A DNA stretch of 64,000 nucleotides from Archilochus colubris. Lineage: Eukaryota; Chordata; Aves; Apodiformes; Trochilidae. Of the stretch, positions 24,401 to 39,400 are shown piece by piece (positions within the stretch are counted from its first letter, which is position 1; every line of letters starts with the position of its first letter). The position numbers and the translations under genes were made by a program. The notes under the pieces were generated by a model. It searched no databases. It was not told the origin of the DNA and saw only the letters and a list, made by a program, of their open reading frames with translations. Location: the NCBI GenBank assembly GCA_023079485.1, contig CM041097.1, positions 18,335,158-18,399,157 of the forward strand, written 5' to 3'.

Positions 24401-27400
24401 GGGCTGCTGTGCAGAAGCCCAACACTGAGCCAGCAGCTCACTTGCACAACTGACTCTCTGGAGCAGGATTCAGCCCATCCAAGTGTCAGCTCAGGGCTTG
24501 TTCAGCAAGCAAACAGAGCCCTAATGCTGGCACTGCCTTCTGTCTGCATTTATCACCTACGGTGAGCAGGAGTGACCTGGTGGAAGGGCTTGGAGGCAAG
24601 AAAACTCCCTCCCATCCCTCACAAACCCCACCAGTGAGAGTTACATCTAATGGCCAGGTAGCAGGGAACAAAGCAGAAAGGTGTCTGTAAAAGGTGTGGA
24701 CAAAACCCAAGTTGCATTACTGATGGAGACAGCCTGACCCCTGCATCCCAACAGCAGGGATGACATCCTAGAAGGCAGCTCTGGTGAGATGGAAAGGTAA
24801 GGCAGACCTGACTCCCTTCTTTCTGGTTCTCCCATCTGTCATACCCTGAGATGCAGGACCTTCTGCCAGGTCCTAAGATAACCTGGGGCAGCCCTAGAAG
24901 ATAACCAGCTCCCCTAGGATAACCTGGAGTAACCATTTAACTCCAACTCACTGTGTAAGGAGGGTGCTTGCTTGAAAAAGAAAAGAAGTTTCTTCTTGTT
25001 TTTGGCGTTCACAGGCTGCATCCACAGCTGGGTGTGTGAAAGCCCTGATGAAGGACACTGCAAGCTGAAACCACAGCACTGGCTGCAGGAAAAATCCTGG
25101 GAAGACTTTTAGGACTGCAGGCAGGAATGGCTGAGACACACCTGGTGAAGGCACCATCTTTAATTGCATTGCTGGACCTGAAGTTGGCCCATAAAAGGTA
25201 TATGCTTCAGTAAGTAACTGTCATTAATTATTTATATTGATTAGACTATAAATAATACAGTGCTGCTATAGCTTGTTGGTTGGTTGGTTGGTTTGGGTTT
25301 TTTAAGCCAGTTTATCTGAGTCCATATTTCAGAGAATAATTCAGCTGGCAAAGAAGGGCAGCAAAACCTAAGTCTGGCATTGGGTTGGATGGGTTCACTG
25401 ATCTTATTCTTCACCTTTAACCCCTCTGATCCTCCCAAACCACGTTCCCTGCCCACAGACCATGGTGGTGTCTACCATGGCTCTGCAGTTATGTTGTTCT
25501 TAGCAGCAAATTCACCTCATCCACATGGAGATTCCATTGAAATGCCTGAAAGCAGGAGTCTGGATTCCTTCTACAGCCCCACTGGGATCACACAGCTCTT
25601 TACAATGAAACATACCCAAAAAACAAGCACAACTTTTGATTATTTTCCTTAATTATTCTCAATTGCATTTTATATTTCCTTAAAGGAAGTGTTGCAACAC
25701 TCAGTGCTGCCTCCAAAATCCATTTCCTTTGGGCAAAGGTGATGCAACCATCAAATGAACAGGTAAATTAGAACAAGTCACCTTGTTAGGATGACAAAAA
25801 CATCTTATATTTGGGGGATAAAATGAGTTATAAAGAGAAATACATCTGGAAGTAACCATCTCTGGTTACTCTTTAGTTGCCCTCTTCCAGAGCCTGAGCC
25901 AAAGGGGTTCATCCACGGGGTTTTGTCAGTGCTGACCCTCCTGAGGTTTAGGAACTTGATCTGGAAAATCCAGAAGGAATATTTGGCTGCACTTCATATT
26001 AGAGGGAACATTTATAATTAAATCTGACCGTATGGTTTGTAAGTATTTTAAATGTCTTACGGACATGACTAATACATTTTATAGGTAATTAAATGACATC
26101 AATAAAAGGTGTAAAAATAAATCAGTTCTGGTTGTTGGCAAGCTACTGAGTTGTTGGACTTTCTGGCTGTGTATTTTGAAAGGTTTGTACTGCATCATCT
26201 ACTTTGAAGCAGTTTCCAGTAGAAAAAATGAAATTCCAAATAAATACCCTGCAGTGTTGACAACGCCAGAGATCAAAACAAGGAAAAAATAGGATTGGGG
26301 TTTAAACCATTAAATGTCTATTGTTTAATTACAATAAATCATCTTTTGAGTGCTCTGAGCTACCTGTAATTCTAGCTTGCTTAAAATAATTAAGCAGTAG
26401 GCTTCCTAAAACCCAGATATAATTAAGAATGAGGGTTTTTTTTTTCAGAATTCAAAACAACAACAAAAAAAGTATAGAAAAAAGTATTGTCAAAATAAAA
26501 GCTTTACTGGTAAATAAAAAAGGGAAACCCTTTAATTTTTCTATTATAAAACAGTAAATGCAGCACAGCCTATGAAAACACTAAGGCCAGAAATAGCTAT
26601 ACCCCTTCCTGATGAAACATCAGGCAAAGTAAAGCTTTTAGTATACTTTAAATGATTAGATACTCACTGACTGTGATAAAACAAATGTCCTGAGGCTGAT
26701 CCATTGCCAGGAAGGGATCTGGATCTCTGACACAAAAGAAAACCCCACATCCTTGGGCACTCCCTGTATGTACAAGAGCTTTTCCAATACATTTTGCTGA
26801 AGGCTGACAATTTTCAAAGTGAGTTCTGCACACTTCTGATGCACTGGCAAATGGCAGAAGCTTGTAGCCCCATCAAAATAGAGAGAATGGGTGGAATAAT
26901 GCTTTGGCACATACCCATTTACACAGCTGAGGAGTGGTTTAGGAGCTATTTGGTCATTAGATCAAAACATCATTGATAAAATCATCATCTCTTGAGCAAA
27001 GAGAGATTCACTGACTTCAGGGTTCCTGTCTTGAGAAGTCCATAAAGGCAAAGCTGAGAATCTTCCTGTGCCACCCAAAGCAGGAGGGTGCATTTGGCAT
27101 TACAGAGCTCCCAGGCAGCTGAGAGACTTCAGTGGGGTCACAGCTTCCATTAATTCTGCCCACTATGTCAGGTTTTATAATGCCAGCCAATTTTGCTATT
27201 AGTTATCAGAGTCATCACTGACCATGGAGAAACCCAAGTGTGAAACGAGCACAGGTACTTCTTACACTGATCAGTTCTTTTACTGCACCAAATTTACATA
27301 TTTACAAGGATTGAAACAAAGATCACCTGGACAAGTGCTGCTCCAGGATGCCCATCTGAGATCTGTCAACTTCAGTATCTGTGGTGTAGAATATCCCAGC

Positions 27401-30400
27401 TATTCTGCATTCACTGTCCCTGTACCTCCTTGCTCAGAAAACTGGGATAAAATTATCTGGAGGTTTTCAGAGTTTTACCTTGCTGCCCAGGATCTTGTTA
27501 AATTGTAAAGTTGGTGCTGAACAATCACACCCAGGACTAAGGACCAGAAAATGCCTCAGGATGCTGCCTCTTGAAATTTAGAGTCATTAATGCAACTGTT
27601 AATGAATGCAAATTTGCTCTTCTCCCTGTAACAATACTTGATTACTAAAATAATAGAAATAATCAAAGTAATCACTGCCTTTTATATTTGTTAGATTACT
27701 CAGCAGAAAAGCCAGCTATTTCAGATCCTTATAGATATGATAATAACCAGACACACACTGCTTTCCAGTTCACATCATTTCAGTACAAAGAACAGTGGAA
27801 AAGTGCCTCAAACCTGCCTCTTAAAATATCAATCAAATTCCAACTAAAACTAGATTAATTAACAGGAAAGTCAGTGGAGAAAAAAAAACAAACCAAAACC
27901 AAAACTCCTACTGAATACTTATAAGTAGATTTGCTTCTTTACACATCATGGCATTATAATAATAATAAAAATACTTAAATCAAATTGTAGTGAAGACAAA
28001 ACCAGTACTGATACTTCTCAGAATCTTGCAACATTTCATCAGGAATTATTTCTCCTCTTTCCTCACGAATCTGCCATCACTTTGCCACGGTTAAAGATGC
28101 TGAAACTGGAGACTTTCAAGAGAATTGCACTGGAATGTCTTTTAGGGAGGATAAGGTTTGCAGGATTTTTTCTAGTCTGGGTGAATCTAGAAGCATCCAG
28201 GAATAAAGGTGGATTTGCAGGTGAAGCCCCACTCCATGTGATCTCAAAATCCCTGGCATTGATTTGTTTCCAGGCTGTTTCTCAGCCAGCAGCACAGGAC
28301 CCAACCTGCAGCAACTCTCTAGTACTCTATATCAATTAAAAATGATATTGATATATACACCTCATAAACAAATCTTTAAAGGGGTTATTATCTTGTTTGC
28401 TGCATATTTTGGTAGGTCTTCTAGCTTTGCTGAGTTAAACTAGTATCAAGTATATTTAACCTCGGTTTAAATACTGAATTTTGCTTTTTTTTTTTGAGGA
28501 CAAAAGAGAAGTAAAAGCTCATCTGATCTGCCAGTCTTTAAAGACAAGGATTCTTGCTGATTCTTTATTATTATACTCATTATATCACCCAAAATTATTA
28601 CTTTCAAAGATCCAACACTGCATTCTGGTAGGAAGCATTTCTTCCTTCTGTACATAAAGAATTTCATTCCTATTTTCTGTCTCCTGCATATTTGACAGTG
28701 CAATGTGCTTTCCTCTCTGCTTTCCACAGCTCTTTCCTGTCTTTCCTTACTTAAGATTTTCTAATAATAAAAAGCACACATTTTGCAAAACTAACAGGAA
28801 GCAAGATTGCATCCTTCAGCAAGGGATTTCCCAGTCCAGAGCTCATGAATCCATTTTGAATTATATTTTCTTCCCTCCACAAGACAAATCATATTCAGCT
28901 CATTTGATTAAAATTTACTGAGTCATTATCCAATACTGAAAATGCAGCACCATTTAAAAATAAATTCTGAATACAGTGCCATCAAAATTAAAATCTTTCA
29001 GGCTTTACTAAAGTGATGTGGTCAGTGCCTCCAGTGAAACATAAGTTGTGTTAGCAGGAATACACTGAAATAATGGAGTATTTGTGCTTAATTTTCACTA
29101 TTCAAATTTGAGTCCTTTTTAAAACATTGATTTTATCCATGGTGCTGCATTTCTGTGATGTTTTCACTTTTAGAGCTGACATTAACAACGACTTCCACCC
29201 TCAAGGAAAAGCCTCTGAGGTTTCCAGAAACCTTCCCAGTTCAGGTCCAGCCCAAACCAGCATAACCTAACCCTGAGTGCTGGAGCAATGTGCTGGCACA
29301 CCCCAAAAAGAGGACACATTCCAACATTTATGGATATTTACATGAAAAAAAAAAAAACAAACTACAACATAATGCTGTCCTCCTTCTCTACCAACACTGA
29401 GTAACCCCACCACACCAAAGAAAAACCTACCAAAATCATCATGACCATGGATTTAACTGTGAGCCTGAACCCTGCTGGAGCTCTGGACTCCCCCATCACT
29501 CCAAGAGGCAAAGAGGATGCTGGATCCCTCTGGCCAGCATCACCTCTTTTGGGGAGCTCATTCCTTCCTTTTTCTGCAATTCAGACATCCTCCCCTCCAC
29601 CATTAGAAATGGTTGAAAAAATGTCCTGCTAATTGGAAACCCCTTCCTGAATTGCAACAATTGTACAACTGCAAGAAATTAATGAATTGCAATTATTCAT
29701 AGCAGACAGTAATGAATTCCAGAGCTTTCTGCAAAGAATTGCATTTCTGCTTTTCTCTGAGGGTGAGTGTACTTCATTTAGATAAATTCAGGATTATTGG
29801 CTTGTTATTGTGCTGCTTCTGGAAGCCATGCACAGTTTGCTGTCAAATATGTAGTAGGAAAGACTTTGGGTCACATTTTGGAAATCCCTGCACTTTGCAG
29901 AACTAAAAGCCATAATTTATGTCCATAAATCCAGGCAGGCAGCACTGTGCATGCTCAGTGTATTTTTCAAAAATTAACCATTGCTTCCTTTGTCCTGGTA
30001 CCATCATCACTAATGAAATATCTGGGTGCTGCTTCTGAAGGGCAACCCAAAGCAACCAGTAAGAGCTGATCTGATCCCTACCCAGAGGGAAGCTCCCAAA
30101 GAAGGGCACGAGTGGTGGTGGGAATGCTCTTCTCCTGGATCTGTGTGGAGCCCTTCAAGGTCCAGACATACCTGGCAGCTTTGAATATGATGAATCAAAC
30201 CTTCAGGGCTTTGGTTTTTTTTTTGAAGGCTGATGACAGGCAGGAATGGGAAGGATGCCATTCTTCCTGCCTGATTTTTTATAAAAATGGCATGTGGATG
30301 AAAAAAAAAAAGAGGAATTTTCCAAAAAGGAGAAAATCAGGTGCTATGAACTCCTGTAGATGCTTTACCACAAGCAAGGACAAAGAGAATCATCAAAAAG

Positions 30401-33400
30401 CAACAGGTTTCACAAAAGCTTGAGAGATCCCTGTGTTACACACTTATTTATCAGTTTGATGATGTCATTACAGGATGATGGGAGGTTTCATGTATAAAGA
30501 AAACTGAACTTTGTTCTTTTGAGAGGGGTTTTTCTTGCTTGCAGATGCACAGCCAGTGAGCCAGGCTGTGGTACCACGTCAAGCTCTATAATGACAGATG
30601 CCTCATCTTCTGCCAAAATGCTGCATTTGACAATATTTAACACTTGAACACATGAAAAACACTGTGTTCCCTGGGACAAAAGAGCCAGAGATGTACAAAT
30701 CAAGATGACAGCAAGTGCCCAAACCTTTTGGGTACCAGGAGAGAGCTCCAGTGTTACGATGGAGTGAGTAATGGTCTCAATCAAAGCCTCTCAAAATTTC
30801 ACTTGTATTTGGTAGCATCTTCTGTGTTTAGAAACATCAAAAGAAAAGCACAAGGTGATGCTTTACAGGAACAGGACTAGAAGAGTTTCACCTGGTTCAC
30901 ACACTCAGCTTCCTAATGATAGACTCAGCTTTGTACCAGCTAACCCAAAGTCCCAGAGGAGGAGGGATAGATCCATGAAATCACAGCACACTGAGTTAGG
31001 AATCCACCTTCAGAAACAAAGGTTCAGTTTCCTCAGTCTCATGTCTGGACTTTTGGATGCATCTGTGGTGCCACTGTCCCTCTTGTCACTAGAAGGTGAC
31101 ACCAGCACTGCCAGAGGAGAGCCCAGCAGCCACCTTGCCCTCACTGCTCTGCAGCTCTTGCTTGGACTGCAGTCTGGATCTAACTCAAGATATTCCAGCA
31201 AGCAGCTGCAGAAAGCCTGACCTCAGGGCACACTAAAATCCCCAATAGTTACTCTGCTCCTCAAAGCTTTTACAGCCTGTACTGACTGGTGCAGTGCTGC
31301 AGCTGGAATGTCCAAAATACCACCCTGCCCACTTTCATGCCAAACCAGATCTGTCACTGCCTGTATTACACCTTTCACCCAAGGTTGGGTTTTTTCCCCT
31401 TTTTCCAGTTCATCACCTGCAACCCCCAGTCTATGCACATACTGACATGGGAAACAAAAAGGTGGAAAAGGCAGTAATCCCTAATGCTGGAGGGATGCAA
31501 AGCAAGAGAGGGGGTAGAACACTCCTGTACATTTCAATTATACAATTTAATCAGTAGCCTTGTGCAAGTTTAGCTTATGACTAATTCAATAATTCTTTAA
31601 TGGGTACTGCTGGAAAAGATGTTTACATGTTGCTGGAAGTGAAGAGGTGAGGACAGAGGTGATTCACAAACTCTCCACTGAGAATTACCAACACCAGGAC
31701 ACCATCAGGTAAGCACTAAAGAAACTGCAACCTGCATTAACTGGTAGATGAACTTCATGGTGCTTGAAAAGAACCTAAAAGTGTGTTTTAATTTTCTTTT
31801 CCTGTTTTAATCTCAACAACAGGCACATAAAATTAAGTTTATGTATGAAGAATACATTAATAATAAGTACATATCTCTCACTCTTTTGCACACCTCTTGG
31901 TTTTTCCTGAACTCATACAATCATAATCTTTTCAGTTGCTACATATATTCCAGATATATTGGACTTCAGATATATTGGACACCCCTCTAAATACTTTCAT
32001 TCCCATCCCTCACATTTACATGTTTCTGAGTGGAGATGATCAGTGCTTGATACTATATCCCAGGCAATTAATTTTTGTAATGGCATAACAAAATTTTACA
32101 AGGTATTTTCTGTTCTGTCCCATCCAAATCACCACTCTATTATTTAATCTGCACACTTAGCAGATGTTTCATTGAGCCCCCTGTGCTCAGTGATGCTCCT
32201 GCCACCTCCCAAAGTGTTCACAGTTAATTTGCAACACTTGGATACAAGCAGTTGTACAGTTTTGCTTTTTCTTTCCTAGGTGTATTACACATTTGTATTG
32301 ATTTTCACCTGTCATCATTCAGCTCAAGTGTTTGGGTTTATGAGGTCCATTTTGCAGTCCCTTGGAAAACCTTTTTTTTTTTTTTAATGTGCATGTGTCA
32401 CCTATGATTTTGAATCATCTTTTTAATAACTTTTCTCATAAACTCAGTAATAGAACAGTAAAAATCGAAGTATTAGAATAGTAAAAGTGCTCCTCTGGAC
32501 CTCCCAATTATTAACTTTGGCCAACTGCAATTTTTTTTTCTTTTTAAATCTCCTGTTTTCTCTCAGGGCCATTATCACCATGGCTTTACCATGGCTCATC
32601 TGCCTCCTTGCCAGCATCTTCAGAAGATTTTGTTGAAGTATTGTTTTATAAGCTTTACATTTCCAGTTCTTTATGAGTACCTGCTTCTCTCTAAAGCAGG
32701 CCAAACTCTACATTAAGCTGAAAATAAAAGCTGGCCCTTGACCTTAAGGAAAGATAATATGCATGCAGTCTCAGCACTGAGACACAATGACAATTAAAAA
32801 GCAATCAAATAACCCCCTTCAGCTAGACAGATGTCAGAGGGACTTTACAACTCTTTGAATTTACAGACCAGACTATTACATAAAAGGACATACATAAAAG
32901 GAAGATTTTCTTTAGAGATGTAAACAAATAAACCAATAGAACTTGGTACCTTTCATTTTCGCGTAGCTGCTCACCTCCCTTCTTCCAGAAGCATTTGGCC
33001 TTAGGGGAAGCTTTGGGTTTGCACTCAAAATCAACTGTGCTGCCTATTTGTACCTGGATCAGTTTCTTCATTGGATTCTTGGAAAAATCTGGTGCAGAAG
33101 CTGTAACAGAAGGGACAGTAATAGTTAAATGAAGCACCTTCAACTAGATCAATTATACTGCTATTTACCACTGACACGATGCTTCTCAGCTTCCAAACAT
33201 AATTAGGGACATGAATTTGTTAATTCAACCAGATCATCTATTGGACAATTGTGTGTTTTTCCTCCTTACACTGGCAGGGAAGTGAAGGCTCAGTTGTGCA
33301 CAGCACATCACCTAATGAAGCATGCACAGAAGATGACAGTGACTTCACCTGAGCTGAAGCTCAGTGAACCCAAGGGGCGTTCAGCAGATGCCTGACTTGG

Positions 33401-36400
33401 AGCTTTGCTGAGATGTGTGCACATGAGTGGCCCAAGCCCAGGGAGGGCAGTCAGCACCAGCAGCCTCATTAAAACTCAAGGAACTGCTTGGCTTCTAGTT
33501 TTGTGTGAGAGTGCAATGTCAGCTCAGATTTAGGTGACAGCATTACAGCCCAACTCATTCTGAACGGGCACAGTTCACATCAGGTAACCACGTGGCTTCC
33601 ATCCATATTAAAACTGAGCTTCTTTGGGAGGAAATTCAGTATTTTAGGAGAGGAAGGTTGAAGGAACAGTCTGCTCAGCGACTGTAACCTTAGCTATAGA
33701 AAGAAAACAAAACTCATGTCCTCAAAAGTGTTCTCAGAGGCTTTGTCTGGAGTCTCTTTGCCGGAGGTAGAAATCACACAAGCGTATGAGCTCACAAGAC
33801 AGTCATGAGTTCAGTGCTTCCCTCAAACAGTTCTCACTATTTCAGACTCCATCAGAAGCTGTTCAAATGGCTGAATGACAATTCCTTGTCCCCTCCATCA
33901 AGAGAGGCTGCTCACAAGAGCAGCCCATTGCTTTTAAATGACTTGGCTCCCCTGGGTGCAGGAGGTGAGAGCAGCTGAATGATGTGCTGAGCCAGGGCTG
34001 CCTCCAGCCCCTGTGAGCACTTTTATCTTTGGGCCTGTGTCCAAGCCCCCATCTCTGCTCTCCCTCTAATTAATAATTTAGCTGTGTACTGTTTTAAAGC
34101 AATAAATGACTGGGCTGCAAATCCTCTGGAAGAAAATGTGGCAATTCCTTGGCACTGCAGGTAAAGATGTGAGGTCGACAAAAATGTTTGGTTTGGTGAC
34201 AGCAGCTGAATGAGTTAAATTTGAGATCACAGTGAGGGGGAAGGGGTGTGGAGAGGGAGAATAAGGTGTGTGTTTTAGTGACAAAAAAAGGAAAATCTTA
34301 CCTACAACCCTGAGCTCTGCACTCGAATAGATGACACCATGTTTATTTTCAGCTATGCATTGGTATCTGCCAGAATCTGTCAGATTTAGATTTGATATTG
34401 TGAGTGCACCATTTTCAATTTGGATCCTTCCCTGAATATTAAGAAAAATATCTTTATTGATGATATATTTCCTGTGAAAAATTTAAAATAAGTAAGAAAT
34501 AGAAATAGGACAGCATAAACACAAGAATGGGGTAAATGTAGCAGCATAGTCATGAGAACAGCTCTAAAATAAGTGGCATGACTGCATCAGGGTATGGCAA
34601 CAGTGATCAGATATGGAGCCTTGTCAACACCATGTATGAACATCTATTCTCCAAACTTGCTCTGCTTCACAGAGGCTTTATAATCTCAAAAATCTTTGCA
34701 TTTCCCCAGAAAAATGAACAAAATTGTCTGAGGCTGCTCATGGCAGAGGAGAGAATCCAAACTCTACAGATGGCACTGGCATTTCACACGAGGCAGAGAT
34801 TTCACAAATGCCATTTGCTAATGAGCTCTCTGTAATACTATGCAGAAAAAATTCCAAGAGTCATTAAGTGGAAGACACACATTTAAGTGCTTTGGTGACA
34901 AAACTACTGAAGTACAGGGATCTTCCCACTTAGCCTATTTTTGGAAAGCTCCAGGAATGCAGGAAGAAGTGACTAATTTGAAGGATGGAGTGGCAGGAAC
35001 TTGTGAGAAAAGAAACCTGGAGAGAGATTAACAAACCAAAAGAGCAAACTATTTGCTCAGAAACATTTTCTATTCTTTTTTTTCAGCAGAAGTGTTTAAC
35101 AAACCAGTGGGACATGGCTCAGTACCCTTTTCTTAAGGCTATTTAGGAGCATCCAGGACAGTTTAGCTTCTTCCTTGGTAGGTCCCTTCCAAGTTTACTG
35201 CAAGGTGCTCAACGAGTTAAACAAAGCACAAAATCCCCAAAAGGAACCAACCTAAATCTTGATTTTCTCTCTCTAGCATCCCAAGCTGCCCTTCTTACTC
35301 CTCCTAACAAAAGATGCATTTCTGGAGAAGGCATCTAATGGAGGAGAAGGGGAGCTAAGCAGATTTTGGTGGAGATTTTGGGGGGGATTTTTTGCTGGAA
35401 GATTTTCTTCTTCCAGCATGAAGAAGAATTATTGCAGGGAAGGAGCTGAAGGCACTGATCATAACAGACAGAGAACTCCTGTTGTCTCCTCAGCACTGGC
35501 TTTCATAGAGTAAGTCCTACCATTTACAGCCCTTCTGTGTTTCCAGAATAAGTCACCCTTGTGCTGTACATCATGCCAGGAGGCAGGACACCAATGCTCA
35601 GAAGTGGAGAAATGGGCTGACTGAATGAGAGAAGGTATTTTTGTACTTACTGAGCTAGAAAAGAGTATTACCTGAGTGACATTGTGTGATATGGTAACAA
35701 TGCTCTTAAATCACTGAGATGAGATCTTGGACTCCCTCACTTAACCTGTCCACAAAACACTGCCATTCCTTTTAGTGAGCACATAACTATAGCCCTCTGA
35801 ACACTAAGAAATGGTTTGCAGTGCTTTGATCATTTCTCATTGCCATTCACTTCAGCACTCACTCTTTCTTCTCCAACTCTGGGTGCCAACAAGGCATTGG
35901 CCAAGGGGAAAACCCCTTCCTGCAAGGAGGCAGTGCCCAGAGTTTACATTGCTGATAACCTCAGCTGTCAGTTTTCCCAATGAAGCAGTGAGTTTGATTC
36001 AAATCAAACTGGGTTTCAGATGCCTTTCTGAAGGTATCTGCATTCCTGGTCTAGAGGACAAAAAATCTCACCTTTTTTCCTCTTTTTCCTGTCACCAAAT
36101 CCATTACTTTCCATTGAAGCAAATACTTATGATGCATTGCTGCTCATATTTCACTCTTTGCACCAAGTAATGGTGTCCTGTGAAGATTTAGGATTTTTGT
36201 CTTTCTTCCTTTAGAAGTTCAAAAATGTTTTCTTATTGCCAGTAATGAAATGCCAGTAGCAAGTATAACAGAATAGTTTTAAGTTCTCTCTCATTTATAG
36301 ATGTTAATGTATGACTTCCTTCTCCAGTATTTCCTTATATATATACTTATTGTGTGGTTCTATCACTGCTTTTAAATCTCCTTTTAGCTGGGGTATTTTT

Positions 36401-39400
36401 GGTCAACCTGATTTCTCTCTGTATTTCTGGTGTTGCAGCTTTTGAAGTTTCCTTCTGGGTGCTCTTGACAAGCATGTGAAAAACATACCAAAGATTCCTC
36501 ATGACTAATTAAATGGATTTTTATGAACTGCCATAGTTATATACTGTTGATTTTATATAGCATCATGTTTCCCAGACTGGAACATTACCTCTATTGACAG
36601 CTGGTCTCCATTCTTCAGCCACCTATATGATGGTTTGGGCTTCCCACTTGCTCTGCAATCCCAGTATAAGGTGTCTTCTACAGCAATCTCAACGTCTTTT
36701 ATTGTCTGGATCCAGTGAGGTTTTGCTGTGGATGAAACAAGCATCAACAACTCAGATTCCAACATCTTCTTGCTCCACATGAGGATCTAAGGGTTAATTC
36801 CTGTGGCACAGAGATTCTCCCAGGTTCTGCATCACATCCCCTGATGAAAGAAATTCCTCACTCTTCCTTCTAAACATGTTTATTACAAGCAGTAAACCAA
36901 AAGAGAATTGAGAGTACAGATCACTAAAGCTGAACTAGTGAAACCAGGATGGAAATCAGCAGTGATTAAACACAGCTCTGAACAGGAGGGAGGTGTGAGA
37001 TAAAGAAATTAGTGGTGATGCTGGAAATTAAACAGTTCATGCAGCTACATAATCAAATTAATACAGAAATGAATCATTTTAAGTCCTAAAAAAACATAAT
37101 TTTTTTGTCAGCCTTAGTTCTGAATACCACTTGAACTGTTCTGTAATTCTAGGCAATACTTCACCCAAGGAACACCTGGGGATGAGACTGGTTTGAAAGC
37201 TTTAGTCTTACCACACCATTTGAAAGATGCAAATTAGAATACAGCTTTAAGAAAGTCCATAAAAATAACTACATTTTGATGTATTAACACCTTATATACT
37301 TCAGAATTATCGAAAATACAATTTAAACTGTAAAAAGAGAGTTTTTAACAGCTGTTACAGCTTTCAGAGGGTAAAAAAAGAATAGCTCACTTGGCAAATA
37401 AACATCACTGCATGAAGACAATGGCAGTTAATTCCTTTTGTGCTATTTCACACAACAGCTTTACAGCTTATTTGTGTGAACTTTCTTTGCATTTGTTCAA
37501 TTTGCTATAAAGTTTTTAATCTTAATATAAGCTGTTTCTCCAAGAAAAGAGAGATTCCGGGCATTGCATATGAAGAAAACAGATAAAAAGTAAACTTGGT
37601 TGAAAATATATAGCTAAGGCAAAGGAATTTTCCAGGGCTGACTCCCTTAAAGATATTCCTAAATCCATAATTTAGGAAACTCCCCTAACACACTCAGATC
37701 AAAACAAGTAGATTAGAAAAGAAACCCCCAAAAAACCTGCTGTGGTGATATGGGAAATTATTATTACTTAATAGATGAGTTCTGGAAGCACAGAATCTGA
37801 ATTCCTATTGAATTCCTCCTACAATGGAGTTACACCAACCATTAATTCAGAGCAGGGAAATGAATAACTTGGTGGCCACAAGGGAAGAGTGTAGGACAGC
37901 CAAGAGCTGAGCCCATTCCACAGCCACGGGCACAGGACCAGCACATCAAGGGTTGGATGAGAGCTGCTCTTCATTCCACTAAAAAAGAAGCTTTTCTAGC
38001 ATCCAGATTTGCTCTCCATCACAGCTTCTGCAGTACAGCAGAGGATCAGCACAATAAAGTACAGCACCAAATCTTTTATGAGAGCAAGAATTAATACTAA
38101 TTATGACTTCTGTATAAATACTGAGGATTAGCTTCTTGCAGGAGAGCTTTACTACTGTGCATTCATTGAGGTATTAGTGTAGGAGGTCTTGGAATTCAAC
38201 CAGTATTTGCTAACAGCAAAACCTTGTGCTACTCCTTTGGTTTTGCACATCCCTTATACCCCACGAGGATTAACACCTTTCCCATCTGGGGATCATAGAA
38301 TTTTTACACTCTCTTTATGAAGCTCAGCTTTAAAAGATGGGATAACCTGATCTTCGTGTCAGACAGATGTCCTGTCTTACTGATTCTCATTTTGGTTGCA
38401 TCTTGAGAGTTCACGTTGTAACACTGGGGTGAAGGAAGAGCCATTGCTTTCTCTCACATTGGCATTTGGCACATTTGCTCCACGTGTGTCAAGGGGAGGA
38501 AAGCTCAGGACTCCACCTCCATGTGCTTCCTGCACTTCACACACCTAAATATTTATGCAGCAAGAACAGGCATTGAATTATTGATGGATCCACACATGTG
38601 CAATATTTCACATCTGCTGCCTGTCTCCCCTTGAAAGGAGGTTAAATACAGACTATTTTCAAGTTCAAGATCTTGCATTCAATTCCATTAATGAAAAAAA
38701 CCAATATTGTCTACACCATAGATCTTAATTTTAGGACTTGTTATGTCAGACATTTTTTACAGAAGGGTTTCCCAAGTCTCCACAGTTAGATATGATGAAG
38801 TGGGTCTCTTTGGAAAGCATGGGAGCAAGACATCCACTCCAAACAGAAATGAACTGAACAGAGCTTCCTAACCCCCAGTGTGAGAAAATCATGGTGCTTC
38901 TTCATTGGCAGGAGATGTAATTTTCTATAAGATAGCTCCTTTTTTCCTTAAATTACTGAAGAAGAAATTCAGCAAGAAAGAAAACCACCCTTCTCAATCT
39001 GCCATGTCTCAAAGTTTTTTAAAAAAAGGCTATTAAAAAAAAAAAAAACTGTCTGAAAATGAACAGTTCAACCAACCAGTTCAGAATTAAAAAGACATCT
39101 AAACAGGGGCTATTTCCAGCTGGAAATATTCCTCTTAATACTCTGAATTTTGGCCAAGGTAAAGATAAACCACCCTACAGCATCTGCAGACAGCAGGCCC
39201 TGTATCAGGAGATCCAAACACCCTCAGCATCATGTCCCAAGCCCAACACTGCCCTTTTTATGGAGCTGTGCCTGGCTGGACCTAAATGACTCAATATATG
39301 GCTTGGTTCCTCTGAAGGTCTCAGCACTATTAGGCAAAAATACCTGCTTAGAACATCTGGTGCCACCAGCTCTGCCATCTCTGTGCTTCTGAAGGACTGA

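Noticed and set aside
27224..27508. Plus-strand open frame of 94 codons in intron v7-v8
   Set aside because: Several Cys residues but no recognisable motif, and no splice sites bounding it.
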